Shown here piece by piece: positions 44,854 through 53,757 of a stretch of 64,000 nt of DNA. The notes under the pieces were generated by a model. The model saw only the letters and a list, made by a program, of their open reading frames with translations, was not told the DNA's origin and made no database searches. Position 1 is the stretch's first letter. Each line of letters starts with the position of its first letter. The stretch is from CADEER01 sp965216585. GTDB taxonomy: Bacteria; Desulfobacterota; Binatia; HRBIN30; CADEER01. The stretch lies in NCBI GenBank assembly GCA_965216585.1, contig CBDCGC010000003.1, forward strand, positions 3,410,001 to 3,474,000, in the 5' to 3' direction. A program made the position numbers and the translations under genes.

Positions 44854-46014
44854 GTGGACTTGTCGTACTCGCAGGAAGACGAACGCTTCCGCGCCGAGCT
44901 ACGTGCTTGGCTGGCGGAGCAACTCGAGGAGTTTCGCGCCCTGCCGCGCAATCCGACGGCGGCCGTCGAGCACTCGCGCGCCTGGCAGCGCAAGCTCTAC
45001 GGTGCAGGCTACGTGGGACTCGCCTGGCCGGTGGAGTACGGCGGACGCTCGGCACCACCGACTCAGCAGGTGATCTTTGGTGAGGAGTGCGCACGCGCCG
45101 GCGCGCCGGCGCTGATCAACACGATTGGCTTGACGATTCTCGGACCGGCGCTGATCGCCAATGGCAGCGAGGCTCAGAAGAAGCGCTTCCTGCCGCGCAT
45201 CTTGAGCGCCGAGGACTTGTGGTGCCAGGGCTTCTCCGAGCCCGGCGCCGGCTCGGACCTGGCGTCTCTTCGTACCAAGGCGGAGATCGACGGTGACGAC
45301 CTCGTCGTGACAGGCCAGAAAGTGTGGACCAGCCTTGGGCCGGTTGCCGACTGGTGCTTCTTACTCGTCCGCACGTCCAGCGATGGGCCGCCGCAAAGCG
45401 GTATCACCTACGTGTTGATGGACATGAAGAGCCCAGGTGTCCACGTCGAGCCCATCCGGCAGATCACGGGCAAGACCCACTTTTCGGAGCTCTTTCTCGA
45501 TGCTGTGCGCATCCCGCGCGACAACGTCGTCGGCCGGATCGACGATGGTTGGGCGGTGGCGAAGTCGACCTTGGGATTCGAGCGCTCCGGTCTCGCCGGT
45601 GTCGTCGAGCTCGAGCGCAATCTCGCTCGATTGGCGAAGATCGTGCGGCGGGTTGGTCGCGCGGCCGACCCGTTGGCGCGGCAGCGTTTGGCGCAGTTGC
45701 ACATTGAAAAGCAGACCTTGAAGTACACCGGCTATCGAGTTCTGACGGCGCAGATGCGCGGCGCGCCACCCGGGCCGGAATCCTCGATCGGCAAGCTCGC
45801 AGCGTCAGAGTTTCGCCGGCGCATCATGGAGATGGCGATGGAGCTTCTCGGTCCGCACGCCGTGATCGGACGCAAGGATCCGTGTGCGGCCGACCGCGGC
45901 CGTTGGCCCGGGTTGTATCTCGATGCACGCGCCTACTCGATTGGTGGCGGAACATCGGAAATCCTGCGCAATGTCATCGCCGAGCGCACGCTCGGCTTAC
46001 CGAAATCCCAGTGA
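44854..46014 (+). CDS. Acyl-CoA dehydrogenase family protein
   Basis: A 386-residue ACAD starting at GTG 44854, one base after the previous stop. Signatures: GFSEPGAGSDLASLRTKAEIDGDDLVV (about 127-155), GQKVWTS, ITGKTHFSEL and the ending YSIGGGTSEILRNVIAERTLGLP. The catalytic Glu position reads IGGGTSEI, as in the ACAD10/11-like and IBD-type members with altered base. It oxidises acyl-CoA or acts with the APH-like kinase further downstream. Confidence 0.92.
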   Translation: MDLSYSQEDERFRAELRAWLAEQLEEFRALPRNPTAAVEHSRAWQRKLYGAGYVGLAWPVEYGGRSAPPTQQVIFGEECARAGAPALINTIGLTILGPALIANGSEAQKKRFLPRILSAEDLWCQGFSEPGAGSDLASLRTKAEIDGDDLVVTGQKVWTSLGPVADWCFLLVRTSSDGPPQSGITYVLMDMKSPGVHVEPIRQITGKTHFSELFLDAVRIPRDNVVGRIDDGWAVAKSTLGFERSGLAGVVELERNLARLAKIVRRVGRAADPLARQRLAQLHIEKQTLKYTGYRVLTAQMRGAPPGPESSIGKLAASEFRRRIMEMAMELLGPHAVIGRKDPCAADRGRWPGLYLDARAYSIGGGTSEILRNVIAERTLGLPKSQ

Positions 46015-46038
46015 ACGGAAGACCAGGGAGGGTTTGAA

Positions 46039-46818
46039 ATGTCCAAGGGTATGGCGGAGCGATTCGGTATCGACGGCAAGGTTGCCGTCGTCACCGGCGC
46101 CGGTGCCGGTATCGGGCGCGCCGTGTGCTTGTGTCTGGCAGAAGCGGGTGCGGCAATTGGCGTCCAGGATCTGGATGGCGACCGGGCGGCAGCGGTCGCG
46201 GACGAAATCCGCGCCGCCGGAGGCAAGGCGATCGCGATTGCCGGTGATGCGAGCCAGGCCACGGCAATCGACCAGATGTATCAGCAGGCAGTCGATGAGC
46301 TCGGCGGGTTGGACATCACCGTCAACAACGCCGGAATCTATCCGTTTACCGATTTTCTCGAGATCTCCGAGAAGGAGCTCGACAAGGTCTTGGGTTTGAA
46401 CCTGCGCGGCAGCTTCCTGGCCACGCAGCGCGCCGGGAAGTTCATGTCGCGCTCGGGAAAGGGCGGGCGGATCGTCAACATTTCATCTGTGCAGGGCATG
46501 CGTCCGACCGCTCCCGGTGTTTCTCATTACAACGTCACCAAGGCTGGCGTGATGATGCTGACCAAGAGCGCGGCTCTGGAGTTGGCGCCGTCCGGGATCG
46601 GTGTCAACGCAGTAGCCCCGGGCGTGATCCAAACGCAGGGCACGCAGCCGTTGATCGATGCGGATCAGCTCGGCGACCCGGCCGACCTCGTGCCCTACGG
46701 CGCGCGCTGGGGACAGCCGGAGGAGGTTGCCAACACGATTCTCTTTCTCGTCGGGCCGGCAGCGTCGTACATCACCGGCGAGACGATCATCATCGACGGC
46801 GGCTATCTGCTGCACTGA
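46039..46818 (+). CDS. Short-chain dehydrogenase/reductase
   Basis: A 259-residue SDR with GGGAGGG at the start. Cofactor motif TGAGAGIGRA (residue 20-29), NNAGIYPFTD, Ser in NISSVQG, YNVTK and the ending GETIIIDGGY are all present. It is a paralogue of the SDR at 41523 and both keep the full catalytic residues. NAD+ use is suggested by QDLDGD. Substrate is not determined. Confidence 0.9.
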   Translation: MSKGMAERFGIDGKVAVVTGAGAGIGRAVCLCLAEAGAAIGVQDLDGDRAAAVADEIRAAGGKAIAIAGDASQATAIDQMYQQAVDELGGLDITVNNAGIYPFTDFLEISEKELDKVLGLNLRGSFLATQRAGKFMSRSGKGGRIVNISSVQGMRPTAPGVSHYNVTKAGVMMLTKSAALELAPSGIGVNAVAPGVIQTQGTQPLIDADQLGDPADLVPYGARWGQPEEVANTILFLVGPAASYITGETIIIDGGYLLH

Positions 46819-46835
46819 ACACAGGAGGGGGAGCC

Positions 46836-47276
46836 ATGCCCGAACCGGGTTTCATACACGCCGAGCGCTTGCAGGCGAGCGGTCGGACGGCCAAGGAAAT
46901 TCGCAACGTCACCCTGGTGCGCGACGTGTTCGAAGCGCTGGCGCGTTCGGACTTTGCCTTCCTCTACGCCAACATGGCGGAGAACGGCGTCGTCGAGGTG
47001 ATCGGTCTGACACCGGAGAAGATGGGCGATCACGCCAAGAACCCCAACCTGGTTCCGGAGACGTTCGACCGCGGAATGCGTTTCGAAGTGCAACGTGCCC
47101 TGGCCGAGGGCAATCAGGTCTGTGTGCAGTGGCAGGACGAGGCGGAAACGAGCAAGGGGCACATCTACCGCAACCAGGGGATGAGCCTTTTCGTGTTCAA
47201 CGACGAGGGCAAGATCACTCACTACTACGAGTATCTCGACCCCGACAACTTTTTGGAGGCGATAGGAGCGAAATGA
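46836..47276 (+). CDS. NTF2-like (SnoaL-type) protein
   Basis: A 146-residue single-domain protein, AGGAGGGGGAG before the ATG. It has the NTF2 cone fold pattern: VRDVFEALARSDFAFLYANMAENGVVEVIG and GHIYRNQGMSLFVFNDEGKITHYYEYLDPD. Relatives are isomerases, hydrolases or cyclases of steroid and terpene-like compounds. Its start precedes a CrtC/AttH-like gene with ATGA overlap, so they probably act together. Confidence 0.82.
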   Translation: MPEPGFIHAERLQASGRTAKEIRNVTLVRDVFEALARSDFAFLYANMAENGVVEVIGLTPEKMGDHAKNPNLVPETFDRGMRFEVQRALAEGNQVCVQWQDEAETSKGHIYRNQGMSLFVFNDEGKITHYYEYLDPDNFLEAIGAK

Positions 47277-48265
47277 TTCAACCAGAAGACGAATACCGCC
47301 ACGCGTGCCCCGCCGAGGAGGGCGACGGACTTTGGGGCGATACGCTGTGGGTATCCCTGGTCGATCGCGAAGCCAACATCTTCGGCATCAACCATTTCCA
47401 TCTCACCAACAAGAACTACGCGCGCTTTGAGGCGCTCTACGTCATCGACGGCGTGCAACAGCTCTATGGCAACAAGCACCCCCTCGATCCCGAACCCGAT
47501 CGCGGTCCCTGGTCCGACGGTCGTCTGAGCTATGAGGTCGTCAAGCCGCTCGAAGAGCTGCGTATCCAATTCGACGGGCCGCGTTTTGGTTTCGACCTCA
47601 CCTACAAAGCCCGCTTCCCGGTGTTTGACTACGCCGACTGCGTCCACGGGAACCCCCTGGCCAAGATCCACACCTACGGTGGCCACTACGAGCAGGGACT
47701 GATTTGCACAGGCGAGTTCGAGATCCGCGGCGGTCCGTGCAAGGGGGAACGCCGCAAGATCGACTCCTGGGCGCACCGCGACCACTCCTGGTCGACGCGC
47801 TTTGCCGACGAGCCCTCGTGGATTCCGCAAGACGGAGACAAGGCCGGACACTTCTGGCCGTCGATCCAGCTCGCCGACAAGCACATCAACGCCTTCGGCG
47901 TCATCGACCCGACGGCTTTTGGCGTGCGCGAGGGTGGTCGCACGCCGGTAGGTGGGTTCGTCTCCACCGCCGATGGCGGGCAGGCGGTCAAGGACTGTTC
48001 GGCCGAGATTCTCACCGCCGACGATCGGCGCAACGCCGAGGCTTTTCGCTACAGGATCGTCATGCCCGACGACAGCGTCATTCACGTGCGCACCGGTCGA
48101 AAGTACGGGATGGTCAAGTTGTGGGACCGCGGCGAGAACGATCTCGAAAACCGCCTCGATTGCTACGAGCCGTTCTTTGATTTCGAGGTCGAAGAGACGG
48201 GTGAGCGCGGCTATGGGGTTGCCGAGTACTCCATCCAGCCGCCGTGGCCCCGCTGGCTGGTGTGA
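47273..48265 (+). CDS. CrtC/AttH-like lipocalin-fold protein (DUF7064/7065-like), copy 1
   Basis: A 330-residue soluble protein starting at ATG 47273. Two beta-rich halves are seen; characteristic runs are RRKIDSWAHRDHSWSTR with a HRDHSW signature and DKHINAFGV. This His/Arg/Asp pattern is shared with carotenoid 1,2-hydratase (CrtC) and AttH-type proteins, which bind or hydrate hydrophobic isoprenoids. A paralogue lies at 51789. The name DUF7064 is from memory and not certain. Confidence 0.65.
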   Translation: MIQPEDEYRHACPAEEGDGLWGDTLWVSLVDREANIFGINHFHLTNKNYARFEALYVIDGVQQLYGNKHPLDPEPDRGPWSDGRLSYEVVKPLEELRIQFDGPRFGFDLTYKARFPVFDYADCVHGNPLAKIHTYGGHYEQGLICTGEFEIRGGPCKGERRKIDSWAHRDHSWSTRFADEPSWIPQDGDKAGHFWPSIQLADKHINAFGVIDPTAFGVREGGRTPVGGFVSTADGGQAVKDCSAEILTADDRRNAEAFRYRIVMPDDSVIHVRTGRKYGMVKLWDRGENDLENRLDCYEPFFDFEVEETGERGYGVAEYSIQPPWPRWLV

Positions 48266-48275
48266 CGGGGAAGTC

Positions 48276-48734
48276 ATGAGCGAAGACGTCAAATGGGAGC
48301 AGCTCGATTCGTTTCGCATGACCGAGGCCGAGGCGCTCGAGGTGATCGACAAGGCGCCTGGTTGCGCAGCCTGTTGGACGCGACCAGACGGTCATCCTCT
48401 CGGCGTTTGGATTTCGCACGCGCTCCTCGATGGCACCATCTACGTGACGACGACGGAGAATCGACCGAAGACGACGGCGTGGAAGAAGGACGGTCGCACG
48501 TCGCTCGTCTTTGGGGTGCCGGGGATGGGATCGGTGACGGTCGTTTGTCGTGTCGAGCTCATCGACGACGCTGCATTGCGGCGTCGCTTTCTCGAAACGC
48601 TGGCGACCAACATGGGTCTGCGGGGGAGCGGTCGCGACAATTGGCTCACGGCGATGGACAGCGAGGGGCGACTGATCGGCCGTATTCACCCCGAGCGCTG
48701 GATCACCTTCGATGAGCGCAAGCTGAACTACTGA
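48276..48734 (+). CDS. Split-barrel FMN-binding (PPOX-type) protein
   Basis: A 152-residue protein, ATG 48276. It is a pyridoxamine-phosphate-oxidase-type barrel with GVWISHALLDGTIYVTTTEN (near 46-66), KTTAWKKDGRTSLVFG and RWITFDERK. It differs from the 42333 protein, so two such flavin proteins lie in the operon. A reduction or isomerisation role is possible. Confidence 0.8.
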   Translation: MSEDVKWEQLDSFRMTEAEALEVIDKAPGCAACWTRPDGHPLGVWISHALLDGTIYVTTTENRPKTTAWKKDGRTSLVFGVPGMGSVTVVCRVELIDDAALRRRFLETLATNMGLRGSGRDNWLTAMDSEGRLIGRIHPERWITFDERKLNY

Positions 48735-48755
48735 GGGTGAGGACGGCGACGGCGA

Positions 48756-49745
48756 ATGAGTGAGTTGGAGGCAAAGCTGGCGGCGTTCATTGCCGAGCAG
48801 TCGGGCAACGCCGCCGAGGTCGATGACCTGACGCGCATTCCCGGCGGCTTTTCTTACGAGACGTGGAGCCTGCGCGCGAAGTGGCGTGATGGCGACGGAG
48901 ATCACGACGAGCGACTGATCCTGCGACGTGCACCGCGCGGCGGAGTGCTCGAGCCATACGATGCGTCGCGTGAGTTTCGTGTGCTGCAGGGTCTCGAGGG
49001 CACTGCCGTGCCGGCTCCGCATGCCCTGTGGTGCGACCCTAGTGGAGACGTTCTCGGTACGTCCTTCTATCTGATGGAGCTGATCGAAGGGGAGATTCCG
49101 CTGCCGTGGGACGAGAGTCTCGACGAGGCTGACAAGTCGAAGATGCACGAGGCCTTTGCCGACGCTTTGGCGGCGCTCCACTCGGTGGAGTGGAAAGGTG
49201 CGGGTCTGGACTTTCTCGGTGTCCCGAGCGACGAGAGTGATCCGGCGGCGCTGGAGATGGATCGCTGCCGCGAGGTTCTCGATCGCATTGCCCTGCGTCC
49301 CTATCCAGTGTTGCACGAGGTGATCGCCTGGCTGGACGAACGGCGGCCGCGTTCGCCCCGGTTGTGCCTCATCCACGACGACTACCGCATGGGCAACTTC
49401 ATCTGGCGCGATGGGCGAATGGTCGGCTTGCTCGACTGGGAGCGCGCCTTTCTCGGCGATCCGATGGCCGACGTGGCGTTTACGCGGATCAAGGCGTTGG
49501 CCGGCTGGTGCAGCATCGATGGTGCGATGGCGGAGCGTTACACGCAACAGTCGGGAATCGAGGTCGATGAGGAGCGCGTCGCCTACTACGAGACGCTCGA
49601 GATGTTGAAAGCGACCTTGGTCGGATTGACCGGGCTGAAGGCGTTTGCCGATGGGCGCACGTCGGATCTCCGGCTCATTCAGATCGGTCGCTATGCCCAC
49701 CAGAACATTGCCGGCCTGGCGTCGGTGATCGGAGGTTCCGGATGA
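48756..49745 (+). CDS. APH-family kinase (ACAD10/11-, LvaA-like)
   Basis: A 329-residue protein kinase-fold enzyme of the aminoglycoside phosphotransferase family. Motifs: GGFSYETWSL (ATP loop, near 31), catalytic LIHDDYRMGNFIW (about 208) and LLDWERAFLGDP (metal, about 228). In the levulinate pathway of Pseudomonas putida the related LvaA phosphorylates a 4-hydroxyacyl-CoA, and ACAD10/11 carry the same domain. That reaction is likely here. It overlaps the next small gene by ATGA. Confidence 0.85.
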   Translation: MSELEAKLAAFIAEQSGNAAEVDDLTRIPGGFSYETWSLRAKWRDGDGDHDERLILRRAPRGGVLEPYDASREFRVLQGLEGTAVPAPHALWCDPSGDVLGTSFYLMELIEGEIPLPWDESLDEADKSKMHEAFADALAALHSVEWKGAGLDFLGVPSDESDPAALEMDRCREVLDRIALRPYPVLHEVIAWLDERRPRSPRLCLIHDDYRMGNFIWRDGRMVGLLDWERAFLGDPMADVAFTRIKALAGWCSIDGAMAERYTQQSGIEVDEERVAYYETLEMLKATLVGLTGLKAFADGRTSDLRLIQIGRYAHQNIAGLASVIGGSG

Positions 49746-50206
49746 TCGACCAGACGGTCCCGTTGCGCCAGCTGTGCGCCGGGATGGCGGACTGTGTTCG
49801 CGATTGGATTCTTCCCCACCTGCAGGATCCGATGGCACGCACGCAGGCGGAGACGCTCATCGCCTTGATCGAGGCGCTGCCCGGGGCTCTTTCCGCAGAA
49901 GCGCAGCAGTCGATTCTCGCCGACAGCAGTGCAGCGCGCGAGTGTTTGCGCCGGCTCGGCGAGGATGTCGAAGAGCCGGCGGCTGGTGACATCGACACAG
50001 CGATGGCCGAGAACTCCGCGCTCAAACAACGCTTGGTCGGCCTTGCCGAGCGCTCGCGCGAGGAGGGCTCGGATGCGGCGCGCCAGCGTCTGGCCGAGTT
50101 GCAGGCGTTCTTTCTCGAGAGTATGCAGCGCGAGTTGGAGATGGTGCGACGCGGCACCGACTTTGCGGCGATGACGTCGCGCGAAGACGCCGCCCGCGAG
50201 CGTTGA
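49742..50206 (+). CDS. Small helical partner of the APH-family kinase
   Basis: A 154-residue all-helical protein starting at ATG 49742 in an ATGA overlap with the kinase. The N-terminal part reads LRQLCAGMADCVRDWILPHL and TLIALIEALPGAL; the second part is a charged coiled coil (SALKQRLVGLAERSREEG and onward). LvaB, the small protein needed by LvaA in P. putida, also follows its kinase directly. A similar partnership is inference from position and size; direct homology is not shown. Confidence 0.6.
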   Translation: MIDQTVPLRQLCAGMADCVRDWILPHLQDPMARTQAETLIALIEALPGALSAEAQQSILADSSAARECLRRLGEDVEEPAAGDIDTAMAENSALKQRLVGLAERSREEGSDAARQRLAELQAFFLESMQRELEMVRRGTDFAAMTSREDAARER

Positions 50207-50224
50207 GATGGAAAGGAAACGGCG

Positions 50225-51283
50225 ATGACGGCGACGATGCGCGGGGCGGTGTTGGTCGAGCCCTACAAGATCGAGATCCAGGACTTTCCCAAACCGCAGG
50301 TCGACGACGACACGGTCATCGTCAGGGTCGAAGGGATCGGAATCTGCGGTAGCAATCTGCACTGGTGGACCGGCGGTGGACCGGCGACGCGGTTGATGGA
50401 GTTTCCGATGCCGGGCGCCGGCGGGCACGAATTTTCCGGCGTCGTGAGTGAAGTGGGGTCGCGCGTGACCCGCGTCGCTGTCGGTGACCGCGTGACGGTG
50501 GATCAGTTTGAGAGCCGCTCGTGCGGCGACTGCGTCTACTGCGCCGGTGGATTGTTTACGCAGTGCGCCAACATCGGTCAGCTCGGTCTCGAAGGATTCG
50601 TCGAGTATCTCAAGTTCACGGAGCGTGGATTATACAAGATCCCCGACGGCATCGAGACCCATATTGCTTCACTGGTCCAACCGTATGCCTGTTCGGTCTC
50701 GGCGGTGCGGCGCGCCGGTATCGTTGGCGGTGAAACCGTCGTCGTTCTCGGCGCCGGCGTGCTCGGTCTCTGCGCCGCTGCGACCGCGAAGGTGCTGGGG
50801 GCCGAGAAGGTCATCCTCACGGCGAAATACGAGTCACAGAAAGCGATGGCCGAGAAGTTCGGCGCCGACGTCGTCGTGTCGAGCAGCTCCGACGATCTGG
50901 TCAAGCAGATCATCCGTGAGTGCCCCGCCGGTGGTGCCGATCTCGTCGTCGAGACGGTTGGCGGCCACGCACCGACGCTGGCGCAGGGGTTGGAGATCGT
51001 ACGCCCGGCCGGCAAGTTGGTGGTGCTCGGCCTGTGGGACGAGCTGGTTCAGGTCGATTCGTGGTTGGCCATCCTCAAGGACGTGACGATGATGTTCGTG
51101 CTCAATCACGGCGTCATCGGTCGCAAAGCCGACTACGAGCTCTGCCTCGAGTGGATGGCGTCGCGCAAAGTGCCGGCGCAGGATCTGGTGACGCACGTCT
51201 TTGCGATGGACGAACTCGAAGAGGCCTTTCGCGTCGCCGCCGACAAGTCGAGTGGAGCGGTCAAGGTGATCATCAAACCATGA
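50225..51283 (+). CDS. Zinc-dependent alcohol dehydrogenase (MDR family)
   Basis: A 352-residue medium-chain dehydrogenase. It has the zinc site GGHEFSGVV (near 65-74) with the upstream CGSN, the structural-zinc Cys cluster CGDCVYCAGGLFTQC (about 100-114) and VVVLGAGVLGLCAAATAKVLGAEKVI for the nucleotide (about 172-198). It resembles sorbitol or threonine dehydrogenase-type enzymes. In this operon it may oxidise an alcohol intermediate. GGAAACGGCG precedes the ATG; the next gene overlaps its stop. Confidence 0.9.
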   Translation: MTATMRGAVLVEPYKIEIQDFPKPQVDDDTVIVRVEGIGICGSNLHWWTGGGPATRLMEFPMPGAGGHEFSGVVSEVGSRVTRVAVGDRVTVDQFESRSCGDCVYCAGGLFTQCANIGQLGLEGFVEYLKFTERGLYKIPDGIETHIASLVQPYACSVSAVRRAGIVGGETVVVLGAGVLGLCAAATAKVLGAEKVILTAKYESQKAMAEKFGADVVVSSSSDDLVKQIIRECPAGGADLVVETVGGHAPTLAQGLEIVRPAGKLVVLGLWDELVQVDSWLAILKDVTMMFVLNHGVIGRKADYELCLEWMASRKVPAQDLVTHVFAMDELEEAFRVAADKSSGAVKVIIKP

Positions 51284-51789
51284 ACCCTCCCGTGCCAGCC
51301 TGCCTCGACGGCGCCTTTTTTCAGGTGGCCTACGTCGTTCCGAGTCTCGATGAGGCGGAGCAGTGGTTCGGTCGAACGATGGGTGTCCCGTACTTCGAGC
51401 GCATGGAAGGCGTCGAGCTCGGTGCGACGTGCCGTCATCGCGGCGGCCCTTCCGACGCGGTTCTCGATCTTTCTCTCGGCTATCTGGGCGACACGCAGCT
51501 CGAGCTGGTCCGGCCGCGGCGGGGGGAAAGCATTCATCGCGAGTTTTTCGACGCCGGCGGCCGAGGACTCCACCACCTTGGCTTTGCGGTAGACGATTTT
51601 GCCGCGACGATGGACGAGCTGCGAAACACCGGTTTGGAAGTCGTTGCCGACGGCGTTCTCGATACCGGAATGCGAGTTGAGTTCGCCTACTTCGACTGCA
51701 GTGGAGCGGCCGCGTCCGTCATCGAGGTTCTCGGTTTCGACGAAGCGGCACGGAGCTTCATGGATGAGCTGCGCAAGAAAGGACGTTGA
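51280..51789 (+). CDS. VOC/glyoxalase family protein
   Basis: A 169-residue protein at ATG 51280 (ATGA overlap). It has two beta-alpha-beta units: FFQVAYVVPSLDEAEQWFG and GRGLHHLGFAVDDFAATMDEL, the second with the metal-binding HHLGF. LELVRPRRGES with a Glu ligand lies between. The fold includes isomerases, dioxygenases and methylmalonyl-CoA epimerase; the activity cannot be told. Confidence 0.82.
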   Translation: MNPPVPACLDGAFFQVAYVVPSLDEAEQWFGRTMGVPYFERMEGVELGATCRHRGGPSDAVLDLSLGYLGDTQLELVRPRRGESIHREFFDAGGRGLHHLGFAVDDFAATMDELRNTGLEVVADGVLDTGMRVEFAYFDCSGAAASVIEVLGFDEAARSFMDELRKKGR

Positions 51790-52793
51790 TGGTCGTCAAG
51801 GTTGAGGACGAGTATTTGCACCATGCTCCCGATGCGGAGACCGGTCTCTGGAGCGACAACTTCTGGCTTTCGATCTGCGACCGCGAAGCCGACATCTTCG
51901 GCGTCAACCACGTTCACGCCAGCACCAATCGCGGCTACGCCCGCTACGGTGCGATGCTGGTGATCGACGGGGCGCCGATGCCGTGGGCGAACAAGGTGGG
52001 GCTCGACCCGGAGACGCGGCGCTTCGATCACCTGGGCGAAGGGCACATGCGCTACGAAGTGGTCAAGCCACTGGAGGAGATCCGTGTTTCGTTCGACGGT
52101 CCGCGCTACGGATACGACCTGACCTACACCGGGCGCTTTCCAGTGTTCGACTATGCCGACTGCATTGGCGGCAATCCGCTGAGCGGTGCCATGTACTACG
52201 GAGGACACTATGAGCAGGGCCTGCACTGCCGCGGAGAGTTCGAGGTCCGCGGCGGTCCGCGCCCCGGCCGTCGGCCGATCGACTGTTTCGCGCACCGCGA
52301 TCATTCGTGGACCTTTCGTTTCTCCCGTGAAACGCCGTGGGACGTGCCTCCGCTGTCTCCGCCACAGAGCCTCGGGCACTACTGGCCATCGGTGCACTTG
52401 CCCGACAAGCACATCAATTCCTTTGGTTGGATGAACCCCGACTTTCAGATGCCGATCCCCGGTGCACCGACGTTCGGCGGATTCGTGTCCGATGCCACCG
52501 GCAGCCGGCCGATCAAGGGCGCTACGTGCGAAGTGCGACTCGAGGCGGACGGGCGCACGGCGATGAGCTTTCGCTACGGGTTCACGCTACCGGATGGCGA
52601 GACGATTCACGTGCGGACGGGGCGCAAGTATGCGCAGACGGTGAACAGCTTGATGCGCGGTGAGAACGACGCCGAGTGCACGATGGATTGTCACGAGGCG
52701 TTCTTTGACTTCGAGGTCGAGGAGACGGGCGAACGCGGCTACGGCTGCTCCGAGTACTCGATCATGCCGCCGACCCCGCGCTGGCGCTACTGA
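51789..52793 (+). CDS. CrtC/AttH-like lipocalin-fold protein, copy 2
   Basis: A 334-residue paralogue of the protein at 47273, starting at ATG 51789 in a TGATG overlap. Shared landmarks are YEVVKPLEEIRVSFDGPRYG, the HRDHSWTFR signature, HYWPSVHLPDKHINSFGW and the ending FDFEVEETGERGYG. Differences run along the whole length, so the duplication is old. Lipid or isoprenoid binding is inference. Confidence 0.65.
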   Translation: MVVKVEDEYLHHAPDAETGLWSDNFWLSICDREADIFGVNHVHASTNRGYARYGAMLVIDGAPMPWANKVGLDPETRRFDHLGEGHMRYEVVKPLEEIRVSFDGPRYGYDLTYTGRFPVFDYADCIGGNPLSGAMYYGGHYEQGLHCRGEFEVRGGPRPGRRPIDCFAHRDHSWTFRFSRETPWDVPPLSPPQSLGHYWPSVHLPDKHINSFGWMNPDFQMPIPGAPTFGGFVSDATGSRPIKGATCEVRLEADGRTAMSFRYGFTLPDGETIHVRTGRKYAQTVNSLMRGENDAECTMDCHEAFFDFEVEETGERGYGCSEYSIMPPTPRWRY

Positions 52794-52803
52794 GGTTGTG
52801 TCG

Positions 52804-53748
52804 ATGATCCAGGCGATTGACATCATGAATCACCCGCCGGAAGCCAAGCGTGGCCTCGGCGGCAATCCTTTCGAGTTCGAAGAGTTCAAGATCATGCTGC
52901 GTACGACGTTCAAGGCGGCGGCCGGTGACCACCAACACCGAACCAAGGCGAAGAAGGTTATCTCGTCGGGCGAGAAGAAGTCGGCGAAGAAGAAGTCGGG
53001 CGGCGGCATGTTGATCGGACACGCCTCGGTGCCGGAGCTGATCGAAGACATGGACAAGCTCGGCTACGAAGCGATCGTGATCTCGGCGACGAAGATGTGG
53101 TCGTATCACTACCATCACCGTTTGATCCTCGACTACGACATCGACGATGTCGGCACGATGGTGAAGGAGGCGAAGGGACGCATTATCGGCGCCGCCAGCT
53201 ACAACCCGTTTCGCATCGAGGAGAGCATCGCCGACGTCGAGCGGGGAGTGCGAGAATACGGTTTCAAGTACGTTTGGTTTCATCCTCTGTCGTTTGGCCT
53301 CGCACCCAACGATCGCCGCTTCTATCCGCTCTACTCGAAGTGCAACGAGCTCGACATCGCCGTCGGCATGCAGGTCGGCCACTCCGCCGAGGTGCTCCCC
53401 TCGGATGTCGGCCGGCCGATGTTGGTGGACGACGTCGCCATCGATTTTCCCAATCTGCGCATCAACCTGTCCCACACGGGTTGGCCGTGGGTCGACGAGT
53501 GGTGCTCGATGTTGTGGCGGCATCCCAATGTGTACGGCGACATCTCGGCGTACTTTCCCAGAAGTCTCGACGAACGACAGGTGCGGTTCATGGACAGCTC
53601 GCGCGGCCGCAACAAGGTGCTCTTCGGCACCAATGGCCTCGGCCTCGCCAAATGCATCGAACAGTTTCGCGCCATGGACATCAAGGAAGAAACGAAGAGC
53701 AGGGTGTTGCGCGACAACGCGGTCGAATTTCTCCGACTGGAATCATAG
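52804..53748 (+). CDS. Amidohydrolase 2 family protein
   Basis: A 314-residue TIM-barrel hydrolase at ATG 52804. It has IDIMNHPP at the first strand, the lysine-rich loop TKAKKVISSGEKKSAKKKSG (about 43-65), then GFKYVWFHPLSFG, LRINLSHTGWPW and the closing LFGTNGLG (Asp position replaced by Asn). Members such as ACMSD are decarboxylases or C-C hydrolases. The Lys-rich insert and the Asn in place of the metal-Asp are odd. The family name is supported by the fold order; activity is not. Confidence 0.75.
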   Translation: MIQAIDIMNHPPEAKRGLGGNPFEFEEFKIMLRTTFKAAAGDHQHRTKAKKVISSGEKKSAKKKSGGGMLIGHASVPELIEDMDKLGYEAIVISATKMWSYHYHHRLILDYDIDDVGTMVKEAKGRIIGAASYNPFRIEESIADVERGVREYGFKYVWFHPLSFGLAPNDRRFYPLYSKCNELDIAVGMQVGHSAEVLPSDVGRPMLVDDVAIDFPNLRINLSHTGWPWVDEWCSMLWRHPNVYGDISAYFPRSLDERQVRFMDSSRGRNKVLFGTNGLGLAKCIEQFRAMDIKEETKSRVLRDNAVEFLRLES

Positions 53749-53757
53749 GAGCAACGG

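Noticed and set aside
46658..47272. Long upstream extension of the first CrtC/AttH-like gene
   Set aside because: The extension overlaps two good genes in another frame and has Arg/Ser shadow composition; the ATG at 47273 with ATGA overlap is the clear start.
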